From contig CALEPX010000013.1 in assembly GCA_937911045.1 (NCBI GenBank), positions 1-64,000 on the forward strand: a DNA stretch of 64,000 bases, written 5' to 3'. This stretch comes from an uncultured Fretibacterium sp. Its GTDB lineage: Bacteria > Synergistota > Synergistia > Synergistales > Aminobacteriaceae. Positions 43,548 through 51,710 of this stretch are shown here, piece by piece. How positions within the stretch are numbered: position 1 is the first letter of the stretch; each line of letters begins with the position of its first letter. The notes beneath the pieces were generated by a model. The model worked only from the letters and a program-made list of their open reading frames with translations. It did not search any database and was not told the origin of the DNA. A program made the position numbers and the translations under genes.

Positions 43548-44195
43548 CTAAATATTGTCCCATTTCTCTTTCTCGTAATCTTGTGTATTATCGACAAATT
43601 CTTTCGCGTAAGTGTTATAAGCTTCTTCTGCCTGATCGCGTACCGGCTTCAAAAGTCTTCTGACAAAATATCCGATTACAGCCAAAATTGCGAATCCGAT
43701 CACGTAGCCGAACGTCGAAAATATTATGCTCTCAAACCAATCCCAGGATTTTTTCCCGAGTTCGAGAATTTTCTCCAGAAGCCAGTAGAAATTCTTGAAT
43801 ACCCAGACGATACAAACCCAAATTCCAGAAAGCAGACGCCAGATCCCCTGAACCAAGTAATATCCGGCATAATAAATTCCCAATCCGGCGTAGTAAATTA
43901 CGTTCCAAATTCCAATCGCAATCCAGTAAACGCAGAACCATATTCCCAAGAGCAAACGCCAGATCCCCTGAATTAAGTAATATCCGGCGTAATAAATTCC
44001 CATCGCGAGCCAGTAAATACACAGCCACACGACATACACCGGATAATAAATCATCGCCCAGATTGCGCCAAAAATTCTGCCGATACAGCCCGGGCTTTGT
44101 GATTCTTCGGGTGAAGCTTCAGCGGCAAACGCAACACTCGCAGCTCCACACACGCAGATTATCATCAACACGCAAAATATTTTTCTCACGCACAA
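43548..44195 (-). CDS. Unknown secreted Tyr/Trp-rich membrane protein with internal repeats
   Basis: 215 residues of no family I recognise. A signal peptide ending ASVAFA (about residue 24) leads to a very hydrophobic, aromatic stretch (about 45-135) in which GIYYAGYYL, QGIWRLL and GIW recur at a 40-residue period. The tail has a further helix (about 155-180) and a charged end with YNTYAKEFVDN. The next upstream gene, 44217-45017, shares the layout and a similar tail (AAWGTYFAKE), so the two are probably paralogues. The aromatic repeats might line a membrane channel or pack in a multimer; function unknown. Confidence 0.6.
   Translation of the reverse strand: MCVRKIFCVLMIICVCGAASVAFAAEASPEESQSPGCIGRIFGAIWAMIYYPVYVVWLCIYWLAMGIYYAGYYLIQGIWRLLLGIWFCVYWIAIGIWNVIYYAGLGIYYAGYYLVQGIWRLLSGIWVCIVWVFKNFYWLLEKILELGKKSWDWFESIIFSTFGYVIGFAILAVIGYFVRRLLKPVRDQAEEAYNTYAKEFVDNTQDYEKEKWDNI
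43832..44003 (-). repeat. 120-bp direct repeat inside the Tyr/Trp-rich gene
   Basis: About 50 bases at 43832-43883 recur at 43952-44003 with a period of exactly 120, differing at few sites. They encode the GIYYAGYYL-QGIWRLL unit twice. Confidence 0.85.
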
Positions 44196-44216
44196 TGCCT
44201 CGTGAATTTGTTATAG

Positions 44217-45017
44217 CTAATCAATTTCTCTGAGCTCCATCAAGATATTATAAAATTCTTCTGGAAATTCCTTGAATTTATTCTTCAAGTAAGTCATGTT
44301 TATTTCAGGAGAATTTCTGAGTTCATCATAACTTAATGATTCATACTCACTGGAAAAAAGTCCACGATACGTATAAACACCATATTTGCAGAAAGTTACA
44401 CCATACCAAGTCAAACCAGAGTATGTCCATGTTGTGTATACTTCATCTTCGTCTGGAACTTTTACTTCACTCTTACTTCCTCCCAAAACATATCCGTACC
44501 TCAAAGTCAATCCTGTGATTTCATTTCGCGTTAAATCACGTCGCTTGACAGGTTCTACAACTTCAGGTTCTACAGCTTCAGGTTCTGATTTTTCTTTAGC
44601 AAAATACGTACCCCACGCTGCCTCCGCAAATTTCTTAGCGCGTGATGAAAGCATTTCTACTAATGTCTTCGAACAAATTTTACCCAAAAGTGCCGTAATA
44701 GTTGAAAAGCCTAAAAAACCTAAGACATAGTCCGTGACTATTCCGAAACCGTCTCTGCACCATTTAACAATGTCGCCAATAGCCCAGTACAACCACTGCA
44801 TTCCAAGCCATACGTAATAAAAAATGTCCAATAGAAAGTTCCCAGCTATCATTAAATAATCGGAAATTCTCCCCATGAAGCTTGGACTTTCAGCTTGTGT
44901 CGATTCAGCAGCATACGCCAGTGAAGGTAGGTTTACCCACCCCCCCCCCAACATACACATACACGATACGATACATACAGCCAAACACACGCACAAAAAT
45001 ACTCTACGATTCTTCAT
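44217..45017 (-). CDS. Unknown secreted membrane protein with G10 tract in the signal peptide (putative phase-variable)
   Basis: 266 residues, no recognised family. The signal peptide is Cys-rich (VFLCVCLAVCIVSCMCML), then GGGW encoded by a run of ten G's, and ends at SLAYA. Two hydrophobic segments (about 55-80 and 97-115) and an amphipathic stretch ending GTYFAKE follow, then a soluble C-terminal domain (about 170-266) with LTWYGVTFCKYGVYTY and SYDELRNSPEI, somewhat like a PH-type beta domain. With ten G's the frame is open (ON). With nine it meets TAA four to five codons later, with eleven TGA about twelve codons later. Paralogue of the gene at 43548. Confidence 0.65.
   Translation of the reverse strand: MKNRRVFLCVCLAVCIVSCMCMLGGGWVNLPSLAYAAESTQAESPSFMGRISDYLMIAGNFLLDIFYYVWLGMQWLYWAIGDIVKWCRDGFGIVTDYVLGFLGFSTITALLGKICSKTLVEMLSSRAKKFAEAAWGTYFAKEKSEPEAVEPEVVEPVKRRDLTRNEITGLTLRYGYVLGGSKSEVKVPDEDEVYTTWTYSGLTWYGVTFCKYGVYTYRGLFSSEYESLSYDELRNSPEINMTYLKNKFKEFPEEFYNILMELREID
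44940..44949 (-). repeat. Poly-G (G10) contingency tract
   Basis: Ten consecutive C's on the plus strand are ten G's in the coding strand, codons 23-26 of the gene at 44217-45017. It is the only homopolymer of this kind noticed in the window. Such tracts slip during replication and switch genes on and off. Confidence 0.9.
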
Positions 45018-45038
45018 TTCAAAACCGCCTTTCGTAAT

Positions 45039-45551
45039 CTAAAAAATTATTACGCCCTCGATTATAGCAAACACTCCGGAAATTATCAGACCGATTGCTA
45101 ACACCATCATTATCGACAACGCACTGACTAACGGCGACGCGCACATCAGTCCCGCAAAAATCACCAGCACAACGCCACTCAGAAGCATCAACCACCAGCC
45201 TTTAACGCCAGCTCCTCCGAGCCATAACGACGTGCCAATTCGCGACAATCCCGTCAATAATATCCAGGTCGCAATCACAAACGGTATGAAAAACGCATTT
45301 ATTCCCGGACGCGTCAAAAGCAAAATTCCCATCACTAAATCAATCACGCCCATGAACGCAAAAACGCCTCTCCTGAAAAAACAGAATCCCGACAAATAAT
45401 TCACGCCCGATACGCACAAGCCAATCCCCAAAATCGTTACCAACGTAGCGTCTAATAACTGCAACATCGTCAACGGATAACGCAAACTCAACGCACCCAG
45501 AATTATCAGGATTGCTCCCGAAATATACATGCTCAATTTCGAATTAAACAT
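45039..45551 (-). CDS. HdeD/DUF308 family membrane protein
   Basis: Inner-membrane protein of the HdeD family, of which the E. coli member is linked to acid resistance. The 170 residues form six helices in three similar pairs (ISGAILIILGALSL; GVIDLVMGILLLTRPG; LLSGVVLVIFAGLM; GLIISGVFAIIEGVIIF). GGGGGA precedes the ATG. It lies 30 bases after the HAD gene and 21 before the G10 gene, in one direction. Confidence 0.85.
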   Translation of the reverse strand: MFNSKLSMYISGAILIILGALSLRYPLTMLQLLDATLVTILGIGLCVSGVNYLSGFCFFRRGVFAFMGVIDLVMGILLLTRPGINAFFIPFVIATWILLTGLSRIGTSLWLGGAGVKGWWLMLLSGVVLVIFAGLMCASPLVSALSIMMVLAIGLIISGVFAIIEGVIIF

Positions 45552-45581
45552 CGCAAATTTTCCCCCAAAATTTTTCGCAAA

Positions 45582-46193
45582 TTACTCAGCCAACATTTTG
45601 TTCAAATCTTCCTGTACCTGCTTCACACTGACACAGCGAATGCCAGCAAAGCCAAAATCACGCGCTCCCTGAACATTTCGCTCCAAATCGTCAATAAAAA
45701 CGCACTCGTCCGGAACCAGATTATATTTCTCAGCCAGTAACGCGTAAATTTCACGGTCTGGCTTTATCACGTGAACATCGCACGAGAAAATGCCTCCGTC
45801 CATCAATGGCAGAAAATCCAGACATTCACGATTCGATTCTATTGCAATATGCGAGTAATTCGACAGATAATAGACTTTATAGCCGCGTGACTTCAAATCC
45901 TGCAGCCAAGGAATCGTAGAATCTCGCCGGATAAAACAATCCCCGAAATTCGCAAATAACGCACGCATTTCCTTCGAATATTCCGGAGCATACGAGAGCA
46001 TTTCCGAAATAACTTCTCGAGCGTCAATTCCGAGATCGAATTTGTCCCAGCGATTATTGCCCCACGCTGCAAAATTTATCCTGTACAACGCTTCTTCGCT
46101 CAAATTTCCGCAGATTCTTTTTACATGCCCGTCCCAATCAAAATCAATCAACACGTTGCCAATGTCGAAAATAATATTCTTGATCTTGCTCAT
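45582..46193 (-). CDS. HAD-superfamily phosphatase (YihX-like)
   Basis: Rossmann-fold hydrolase of subfamily IA. The 203 residues have motif I IIFDIGNVLIDFD, motif II YLSNYS, motif III Lys in VIKPDREIY and motif IV CVFIDDLERNVQGA. The N-terminal D-x-G-N form matches YihX-like glucose-1-phosphatases and epoxide-hydrolase-like HADs, rather than classical D-x-D members. The substrate is unknown. Start overlaps the pncA stop by four bases. Confidence 0.85.
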   Translation of the reverse strand: MSKIKNIIFDIGNVLIDFDWDGHVKRICGNLSEEALYRINFAAWGNNRWDKFDLGIDAREVISEMLSYAPEYSKEMRALFANFGDCFIRRDSTIPWLQDLKSRGYKVYYLSNYSHIAIESNRECLDFLPLMDGGIFSCDVHVIKPDREIYALLAEKYNLVPDECVFIDDLERNVQGARDFGFAGIRCVSVKQVQEDLNKMLAE

Positions 46194-46744
46194 GAGATTT
46201 TCACACCCAAGTTCTCCAGCTCAGAAATATTTTTCACATGACCGGCTTCGTCAACCCACGCGACACAATCACGCAGCAACTCAACTTTGCGCCCGGAATT
46301 TAACAACGCCAGCACACTCTCACGCACGCAAAATTCGCTCGCAATTCCACACACCGAAACTTCATTGCCAATAACCTGACTCAGAACTTCTCCGGAACGA
46401 TTCTTCGCTTCAAAAGCCGAATATTCTTCGCGTGAAATATCCGTGCCTTTATAAAAAATATTCGCCTCATTCGGTCTCTGTTGCGGATTCAAAATCTTCG
46501 CGTAAAAATCCTCGTGAATTTCTGCTCCGTGAGTTCCAGCCTGACAATGCACTACCCAAACACCGCCGTTCTGAATATAGCTGCAATGTTTCTCGTCGTG
46601 CCAATCTGCTGAGTAATAAACTTTCGCATCGGGATTCGCGTTAATTAATCCGATAATATTCGCAATCGCGTTCTCAGCATTTCCGCAAGCAAGCGTTCCG
46701 TCGATAAAATCATACTGACAATCTACAACTAACAAGTCTTTCAT
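46190..46744 (-). CDS. pncA: Nicotinamidase (isochorismatase family)
   Basis: Hydrolyses nicotinamide to nicotinate for NAD salvage. The 184 residues have DLLVVDCQYDFIDG (catalytic Asp), YYSADWHDEKHCSY (metal ligands), VVHCQAGTHGAEIH, IFYKGTD (catalytic Lys) and VCGIASEFCVRESVL (catalytic Cys). It could act with NadE at 24833. AAGGAGAAA precedes the ATG. Confidence 0.92.
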   Translation of the reverse strand: MKDLLVVDCQYDFIDGTLACGNAENAIANIIGLINANPDAKVYYSADWHDEKHCSYIQNGGVWVVHCQAGTHGAEIHEDFYAKILNPQQRPNEANIFYKGTDISREEYSAFEAKNRSGEVLSQVIGNEVSVCGIASEFCVRESVLALLNSGRKVELLRDCVAWVDEAGHVKNISELENLGVKIS

Positions 46745-46810
46745 AACACAATTTCTCCTTTGATTCGCATTATTCGCAAAAATATTTACACAATATTATA
46801 TTCGCACAAC

Positions 46811-46841
46811 AAAAAAACGGCGAGAATTTTCTTCCCACCGT
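46811..46841 (-). terminator. Intrinsic terminator after ftsH
   Basis: On the minus strand ACGGTGGGA (46841-46833) pairs with TCTCGCCGT (46825-46817) around AGAAAAT, followed by T7 (46817-46811). Confidence 0.85.
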
Positions 46842-46870
46842 CTGCAATGCAATGCAATCTGCAAAATTAT

Positions 46871-48748
46871 TTACGCTGCGTTCTCACGATCTACGATTGC
46901 CTGAATTTCCTCGTGTACGATTACTTCTTTCTCCTGCAAAACACGCGCAACTTCATGCAAAACTTTCTCATGCTCCTTCAGAATATTTTCCGCTTGAGTC
47001 TGAGCTTCCGTAACGAGCCTGCGAATTTCCTCGTCGATTTTCACGAACGTACTTTCGCCAACATCTTCACGATTCGCCGTTTGACCGTTCAAATACGCCA
47101 TCGATGACGCTGCATAACGCACAGGTCCCAAACTCTCGGACATGCCAAATTCCGTAACCATTCGCCGCGCAATTTCCGTAGCCCGTTCGAGATCATTTGA
47201 CGCACCAGTCGTAGGCTCGTTAAAAACCAGCAATTCAGCAGCTCGCCCGCCCAACATCACAGCCATGCGATTCTTCAGCTCGTTCTCACCGACCAAATAT
47301 TGATCTTCCGTAGGCATTTGCATCGTGTAACCCAACGCGCCTTTAGTCGTCGGAATTATGCTGACTTTGTGAACAGGATCTGAGCCGGGCAAATAACACG
47401 CTACCAAAGCATGTCCCGTCTCATGATACGCAACTTTCTTTCGAACTTCCGGAGTCAAAGGCGTTTTTCTCTGCAATCCGGCAACAACTCTCTCAATCGC
47501 AAGATCAAAATCATTCATGTTGACTTTCTCAGCATTATGTCTCGCAGCCAATAACGCAGCTTCATTCGCAATATTCGCCAAATCCGCTCCAGAAAATCCC
47601 GGCGTAACTTTCGCAATCGAGCGCAAATCTATCTCGTCAGACAACGGGATCTTTCTCGTGTGAATCTTCAAGATTTCCTCACGCCCTTCTTCAGTCGGCA
47701 GCACAACCTGAATTTGCCTGTCAAATCTTCCCGGACGCAGCAAAGCCTGATCAAGAATTTCCGGTCTATTCGTCGCGCCCATTATCACAACGCCGTTATT
47801 AGTCGTAAATCCGTCCATCTCAGCTAATAACTGATTCAGCGTGTTTTCCTGTTCAGAATTTGTCGCCAACATTCGTGTTCTTGACTGACCGATTGCGTCG
47901 ATCTCGTCAACGAATATTATGCACGGAGCTTTCTTCTTAGCCTGCTCGAACAAATCCCGAACTCTCGCAGCACCAACGCCAACGAACATTTCTACGAAAC
48001 TCGAACCAGTTATGAAAAAAAACGGAACGCCAGCTTCACCCGCAGCAGCTTTTGCCAGCAAAGTTTTCCCAGTTCCCGGAGGTCCAACGAGCAAAACTCC
48101 CCGAGGCAATCTTGCGCCGAACTTGTCGAATTTCTTCGGGTCTTTCAGGAAATCGATTATCTCGCGAATTTCGACTTCAGCTTCGCCAACTCCGCCTAAA
48201 TCCGAGAAGTGAACGCCGGTCATCTCACCCTGCAATTCTTTAGCACGACTGCGCCCGAACGAGAAAATATTTCCGATACCGCCAGCTCCTCCTCCCTGCA
48301 TATTCCTGAATATCAAGTACCAGATTATCAGCAGCGGCAACATCGGCAGCAAAATTCCCATGAATAAATCCATCAAGCCATCACGTTTCGCAACTCCTCC
48401 GAACGAAATATCCGCACTCGCCAAACGTTCTATCAAGTACGGATCGAGCAATTTCACGACGCTTTTGATCTCATTCTGAGGCTTCTGTCTGCGATTCGTC
48501 AAGATCACTCCGTCAACAATCGGGCGTTTATCCGGGCTGGCATTCTCTTTGCTTTTCAACGCGTACATGATTCGCGTATCCGTTATGTCAACATTTTCGA
48601 TCTCGTGCGAATCAAGATCCGACAAAAACTCACTGTACGGCACTTCCGATTTGCTCTCAACATACGGCTTGTAAACGTACTCCGCAAAAAGCCACGCTAC
48701 TACCATTGCGATCAAAAAATATCCAGCCGAAAATTTTCCCTTGTCCAT
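46871..48748 (-). CDS. ftsH: ATP-dependent zinc metalloprotease FtsH
   Basis: Membrane-anchored AAA+ protease degrading damaged membrane and regulatory proteins. The protein of 625 residues has a transmembrane helix at about 8-25 and another at about 120-145, Walker A GPPGTGKTLL (about 200), Walker B IIFVDEIDAIG, the second region of homology RPGRFDRQI and the zinc site YHETGHALVA (about 440). The ATG at 48748 is chosen over a TTG three codons upstream. The gene follows gmk and a small membrane protein, and ends at a terminator. Confidence 0.96.
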   Translation of the reverse strand: MDKGKFSAGYFLIAMVVAWLFAEYVYKPYVESKSEVPYSEFLSDLDSHEIENVDITDTRIMYALKSKENASPDKRPIVDGVILTNRRQKPQNEIKSVVKLLDPYLIERLASADISFGGVAKRDGLMDLFMGILLPMLPLLIIWYLIFRNMQGGGAGGIGNIFSFGRSRAKELQGEMTGVHFSDLGGVGEAEVEIREIIDFLKDPKKFDKFGARLPRGVLLVGPPGTGKTLLAKAAAGEAGVPFFFITGSSFVEMFVGVGAARVRDLFEQAKKKAPCIIFVDEIDAIGQSRTRMLATNSEQENTLNQLLAEMDGFTTNNGVVIMGATNRPEILDQALLRPGRFDRQIQVVLPTEEGREEILKIHTRKIPLSDEIDLRSIAKVTPGFSGADLANIANEAALLAARHNAEKVNMNDFDLAIERVVAGLQRKTPLTPEVRKKVAYHETGHALVACYLPGSDPVHKVSIIPTTKGALGYTMQMPTEDQYLVGENELKNRMAVMLGGRAAELLVFNEPTTGASNDLERATEIARRMVTEFGMSESLGPVRYAASSMAYLNGQTANREDVGESTFVKIDEEIRRLVTEAQTQAENILKEHEKVLHEVARVLQEKEVIVHEEIQAIVDRENAA

Positions 48749-48786
48749 TTGCTTCAATTTACAACTTCAACTCCTAACCTGCAATA

Positions 48787-48954
48787 TTAACGCCTACGCC
48801 TGAAGCCCGTCGCAAAAAACAGGAACATTCCAGACATGAACAAACACAAATATCCCTCCGAAAATAATCCCTCGTGAAATAATATACACGTCGTTATGCA
48901 CATGATCATTCCGAACGTGAACGATACCCAGCGCAAAATATTTCTCACATTCAT
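48787..48954 (-). CDS. Small two-helix membrane protein of 55 residues
   Basis: The ATG (48954-48952) overlaps the gmk TGA stop in an ATGA arrangement and the frame ends with TAA at 48787-48789. The product starts MNVRNILRWVSFTFGMIMC, has two hydrophobic helices (about 9-25 and 36-50) joined by FHEGLFSEG, and ends GFRRRR, so it is probably an inner-membrane protein with basic ends on the cytoplasmic side. A different, longer frame on the same strand (to 49012) overlaps gmk and reads as noise. No family recognised; position between gmk and ftsH suggests co-expression. Confidence 0.65.
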   Translation of the reverse strand: MNVRNILRWVSFTFGMIMCITTCILFHEGLFSEGYLCLFMSGMFLFFATGFRRRR

Positions 48955-49508
48955 CGCATTTCCCCGTCAAAAATCTCTCGCAGCTTCCGTGACGCAAAAT
49001 CCAGATTATCATTCACAATCACGTAATCATACTCGCGCTGCAATTCCAATTCACGAATCGCGTTATGCAATCTCAACTCGATTATCTCCGGCGAATCCGT
49101 CTTTCTATTCAGCAATCTGTCACGCAACGCATCAACCGACGGTGGCGCAATAAATATCAAGATTGCTTCGGGCATTTTCTCTCGAACCTGTAACGCTCCC
49201 TGAACGTCAATCTCCAGCAAAACGCTCTTACCAAGATTCAATTCCGATTCGACATCACTCTTCAGTGTCCCGTAAATTTCGCCGTGAACGTGTGCGTGTT
49301 CCAGAAACAATCCCTGCGAAATTCCAGCCTCAAATTTCTCGTGCGAGATAAATCTATACTCAATTCCATCAGTCTCTCCAGTTCTTGGCTGTCTAGTCGT
49401 GCAAGAAATCGAGTAAACCAGATCCGGAATATTTTTCAGCGCGCGTTCCCGTAACGTGCCCTTGCCTACACCGCTAGGACCGGACATCACAAACAATTTT
49501 CCCCGCAT
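48951..49508 (-). CDS. gmk: Guanylate kinase
   Basis: Phosphorylates GMP to GDP. The protein of 185 residues has the P-loop FVMSGPSGVGKGTL, the GMP-binding SISCTTRQPRTGETDG and EYRFIS, and the lid region. The ATG at 49508 fits the family start (MRGKLFVMSG); a GTG three codons upstream is possible. It follows yicC by 18 bases, a widespread pairing. Confidence 0.96.
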   Translation of the reverse strand: MRGKLFVMSGPSGVGKGTLRERALKNIPDLVYSISCTTRQPRTGETDGIEYRFISHEKFEAGISQGLFLEHAHVHGEIYGTLKSDVESELNLGKSVLLEIDVQGALQVREKMPEAILIFIAPPSVDALRDRLLNRKTDSPEIIELRLHNAIRELELQREYDYVIVNDNLDFASRKLREIFDGEMR

Positions 49509-49526
49509 AATTCTCACGATATATTC

Positions 49527-50414
49527 TCACTCTACATTCTGAATCTGCTCACGAATTTTCTCAAGCGAAGTCTTTGCGTCAACAACTCCCCAGCGAAATT
49601 CTGCGTCATTAACTTTCGAACCCATCGTATTCAACTCGCGATTAATCTCCTGAATCAGGAAATCCAGTTTTTTCCCGAGCGGCTCATTCAAATTCATCGT
49701 CTCACGAAATTTCGAGATATGCGCCTGCGTTCTGACAATCTCTTCCGAAACGTCCCATTTGTCCGACAGAATCGCAACTTCCTGAGCAATCCTCGCGTCA
49801 TCAAGCCCGAGTTTGTACGTGTTCATGACATTATCGATTCGTGAGCGCAAATCCTCAATAGCATTTTCTTTAGCAACTTGCCAACGTTCCAGAAGATTCT
49901 TAACAATTCCGTCAAAATTCTCAAGCTCAGAACTCACCGCCGCAAAAAGTTTCTCACCCTCGGATTTCCGCATATCGTTCAGCGAGTCCAACGCCTCAAG
50001 AAATATCTTGTCCCAAACCAGAGCGGCTTCAGCGTCAATTATTGCGTCACATGTATCCGTCAACTCGAACATTCTTGGCACTAACAAGAAATTCGTCAAA
50101 TCGTCCGGAACTCGCAAATTATTTTTCATGGCGATTCCCTGCAACTGTCGAAACAATACCGTAAAGCTTTTCTCATCAAAAACCGGAGCATTCACGCCGG
50201 CATTCCACGAAATTTCCCCGTTTAACCTGACTTTGCCGCGATTTATGTGTGAACGCATCAGCGCATTCATGCGGTTTTCAAGCGACGATAATTCTCTTGG
50301 AAGCTTCACAACGAACTCCTGATACCTGTGATTCACCGATGTCATTTCGAATACGACTTTCCCCCATGGAAACTCGCGCTCCGAACGTCCAAAACCCGTC
50401 ATACTCAGAAACAT
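49527..50414 (-). CDS. yicC: YicC-family endoribonuclease
   Basis: YicC proteins have been described as endoribonucleases acting on small RNAs. The 295 residues begin MFLSMTGFGRSE and contain SVNHRYQEFVVKLPRELSSLE and a C-terminal GKKLDFLIQEINRELNTMGS with DAEF, all hallmark family segments. GAGGG lies eight bases before the ATG, which directly follows the plsC TAA. Confidence 0.95.
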   Translation of the reverse strand: MFLSMTGFGRSEREFPWGKVVFEMTSVNHRYQEFVVKLPRELSSLENRMNALMRSHINRGKVRLNGEISWNAGVNAPVFDEKSFTVLFRQLQGIAMKNNLRVPDDLTNFLLVPRMFELTDTCDAIIDAEAALVWDKIFLEALDSLNDMRKSEGEKLFAAVSSELENFDGIVKNLLERWQVAKENAIEDLRSRIDNVMNTYKLGLDDARIAQEVAILSDKWDVSEEIVRTQAHISKFRETMNLNEPLGKKLDFLIQEINRELNTMGSKVNDAEFRWGVVDAKTSLEKIREQIQNVE

Positions 50415-51074
50415 TTATTTGCCCTCAAACTGCGATTCAAAATCCGAGAATCTTTTCGACAACTCTTCCATTATTATATTTCTGCCGTTTTTAGTCTTGT
50501 AAACTTCATCGGGAAATCTCAGCGGCTCACCGAAAATTACGCGAATCTTCTTAGGCTTAATCAACGCTGACCCGGGCGGCATTGCTGCGAATGATCCGTT
50601 TATGAACACCGGTAAAATCGGCGCATGAGTGTGTGCTGCGATAACTGCGACACCGGCTTCTAACGGCTGCAATTTCCCGTCAAGCGAACGTCCTCCCTCA
50701 GGAAAAATTAACACATCATTGCCATCTTCGTACAGCTTCATGAATCCGCGCAAAGCTCCGGCTGCTGAGGCGTTATTTTCTCGCGAGACCGGAACTGCTC
50801 CGAGTGATTCAATCGCAAGTCTAAACGGCGCAAACTTGAACAACTCTTCTTTCGCAAAATATCGCAATCTTCTCGGGAAAAAACACCCAACTATTACCGG
50901 ATCCATATTACTCGCATGATTACACGCAACGATAAAATTCTCGCCGTTCACATCAATTTTCTGCTGCCACGTTATGCTAATCCTGTTATAAATTCTCAGG
51001 AATAATCCGAAAAGCGTCCTGACAATCGCGTAAAAAACTTTATTCTGCTTCAATCTCTCGTAACCCCCTGTCAT
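50415..51074 (-). CDS. plsC: 1-acyl-sn-glycerol-3-phosphate acyltransferase (PlsC family)
   Basis: Inner-membrane enzyme acylating lysophosphatidic acid to phosphatidic acid. The protein of about 219 residues has CNHASNMDPVIV (the H-x4-D catalytic motif), a short Arg segment RRLRYFAKEELF, VLIFPEGGRS and the PVFINGS strand. The frame is open to 51098, inside cmk. The ATG at 51074 gives a 35-base overlap with cmk, and a TTG at 51053 has a better AGGGGG in front, so the exact start is uncertain. Confidence 0.88.
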   Translation of the reverse strand: MTGGYERLKQNKVFYAIVRTLFGLFLRIYNRISITWQQKIDVNGENFIVACNHASNMDPVIVGCFFPRRLRYFAKEELFKFAPFRLAIESLGAVPVSRENNASAAGALRGFMKLYEDGNDVLIFPEGGRSLDGKLQPLEAGVAVIAAHTHAPILPVFINGSFAAMPPGSALIKPKKIRVIFGEPLRFPDEVYKTKNGRNIIMEELSKRFSDFESQFEGK

Positions 51075-51708
51075 GAACAAATCCCAAAATCTTTTCAATC
51101 ACTTGCTGCTCATTCATGTCCGACGTGTCGAGAATTATCGCTCCGTCCGGAATTTTCAGCGGCGAAACTTCACGGTGCGAATCATATTCATCACGGGACT
51201 TTATATCCTGCAATATTTTCTCGTAATCGGCCGTCATGCCTTTAGCGATTCGCTCGTCATATCTGCGTTTTGCTCTGGCTTCTGGAGATGCTGTCAGGTA
51301 AATCTTCAAGTCCGAATCCGGAAAAACAACGCTGCCAACGTCACGACCTTCTGCGATTAACGAGCCGTAATTCTCCTGTTCACGCTGCAATTCCAAAAGC
51401 GATTCCCTAACCGATGGTAACGCCGAATAAACCGACGCTAACTTGTCAACTTTGGCTGTGCGAATCTCAGAGCTAACGTCGAAATCATTCACGTAGACTT
51501 TCTTGTCGAGAATCTTGATCTTGATCTTCAGCAAGGCTTCTCGCAGTAAAATATTTTCTTCGGGATGAATTTCCGCTTCGTTAAGAATCAGCGCAATCGC
51601 CCTGTAAATCGCGCCCGTGTCGAGGAATTTTATCCCCAGAATTTCCGCAATTTGTTTCGATACGGAACTTTTCCCAGCTCCGGCAGGTCCATCAATCGTA
51701 ATAACCAA
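51040..51708 (-). CDS. cmk: Cytidylate kinase
   Basis: Phosphorylates CMP and dCMP. The 222 residues have the P-loop IDGPAGAGKSSVSKQ, FLDTGAIYRAIAL, IAEGRDVGSVVFPDSDLKIY and RAKRRYDE, which are the standard Cmk motifs. It is packed two bases after the HDOD gene and overlaps plsC. Confidence 0.96.
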   Translation of the reverse strand: MVITIDGPAGAGKSSVSKQIAEILGIKFLDTGAIYRAIALILNEAEIHPEENILLREALLKIKIKILDKKVYVNDFDVSSEIRTAKVDKLASVYSALPSVRESLLELQREQENYGSLIAEGRDVGSVVFPDSDLKIYLTASPEARAKRRYDERIAKGMTADYEKILQDIKSRDEYDSHREVSPLKIPDGAIILDTSDMNEQQVIEKILGFVHDRGLREIEAE

Positions 51709-51710
51709 CG

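Noticed and set aside
48794..49012. A 72-codon minus-strand frame across the gmk/ftsH gap
   Set aside because: It overlaps 60 bases of gmk in another frame; the alternative 55-codon frame with ATGA coupling and two helices is far more gene-like.
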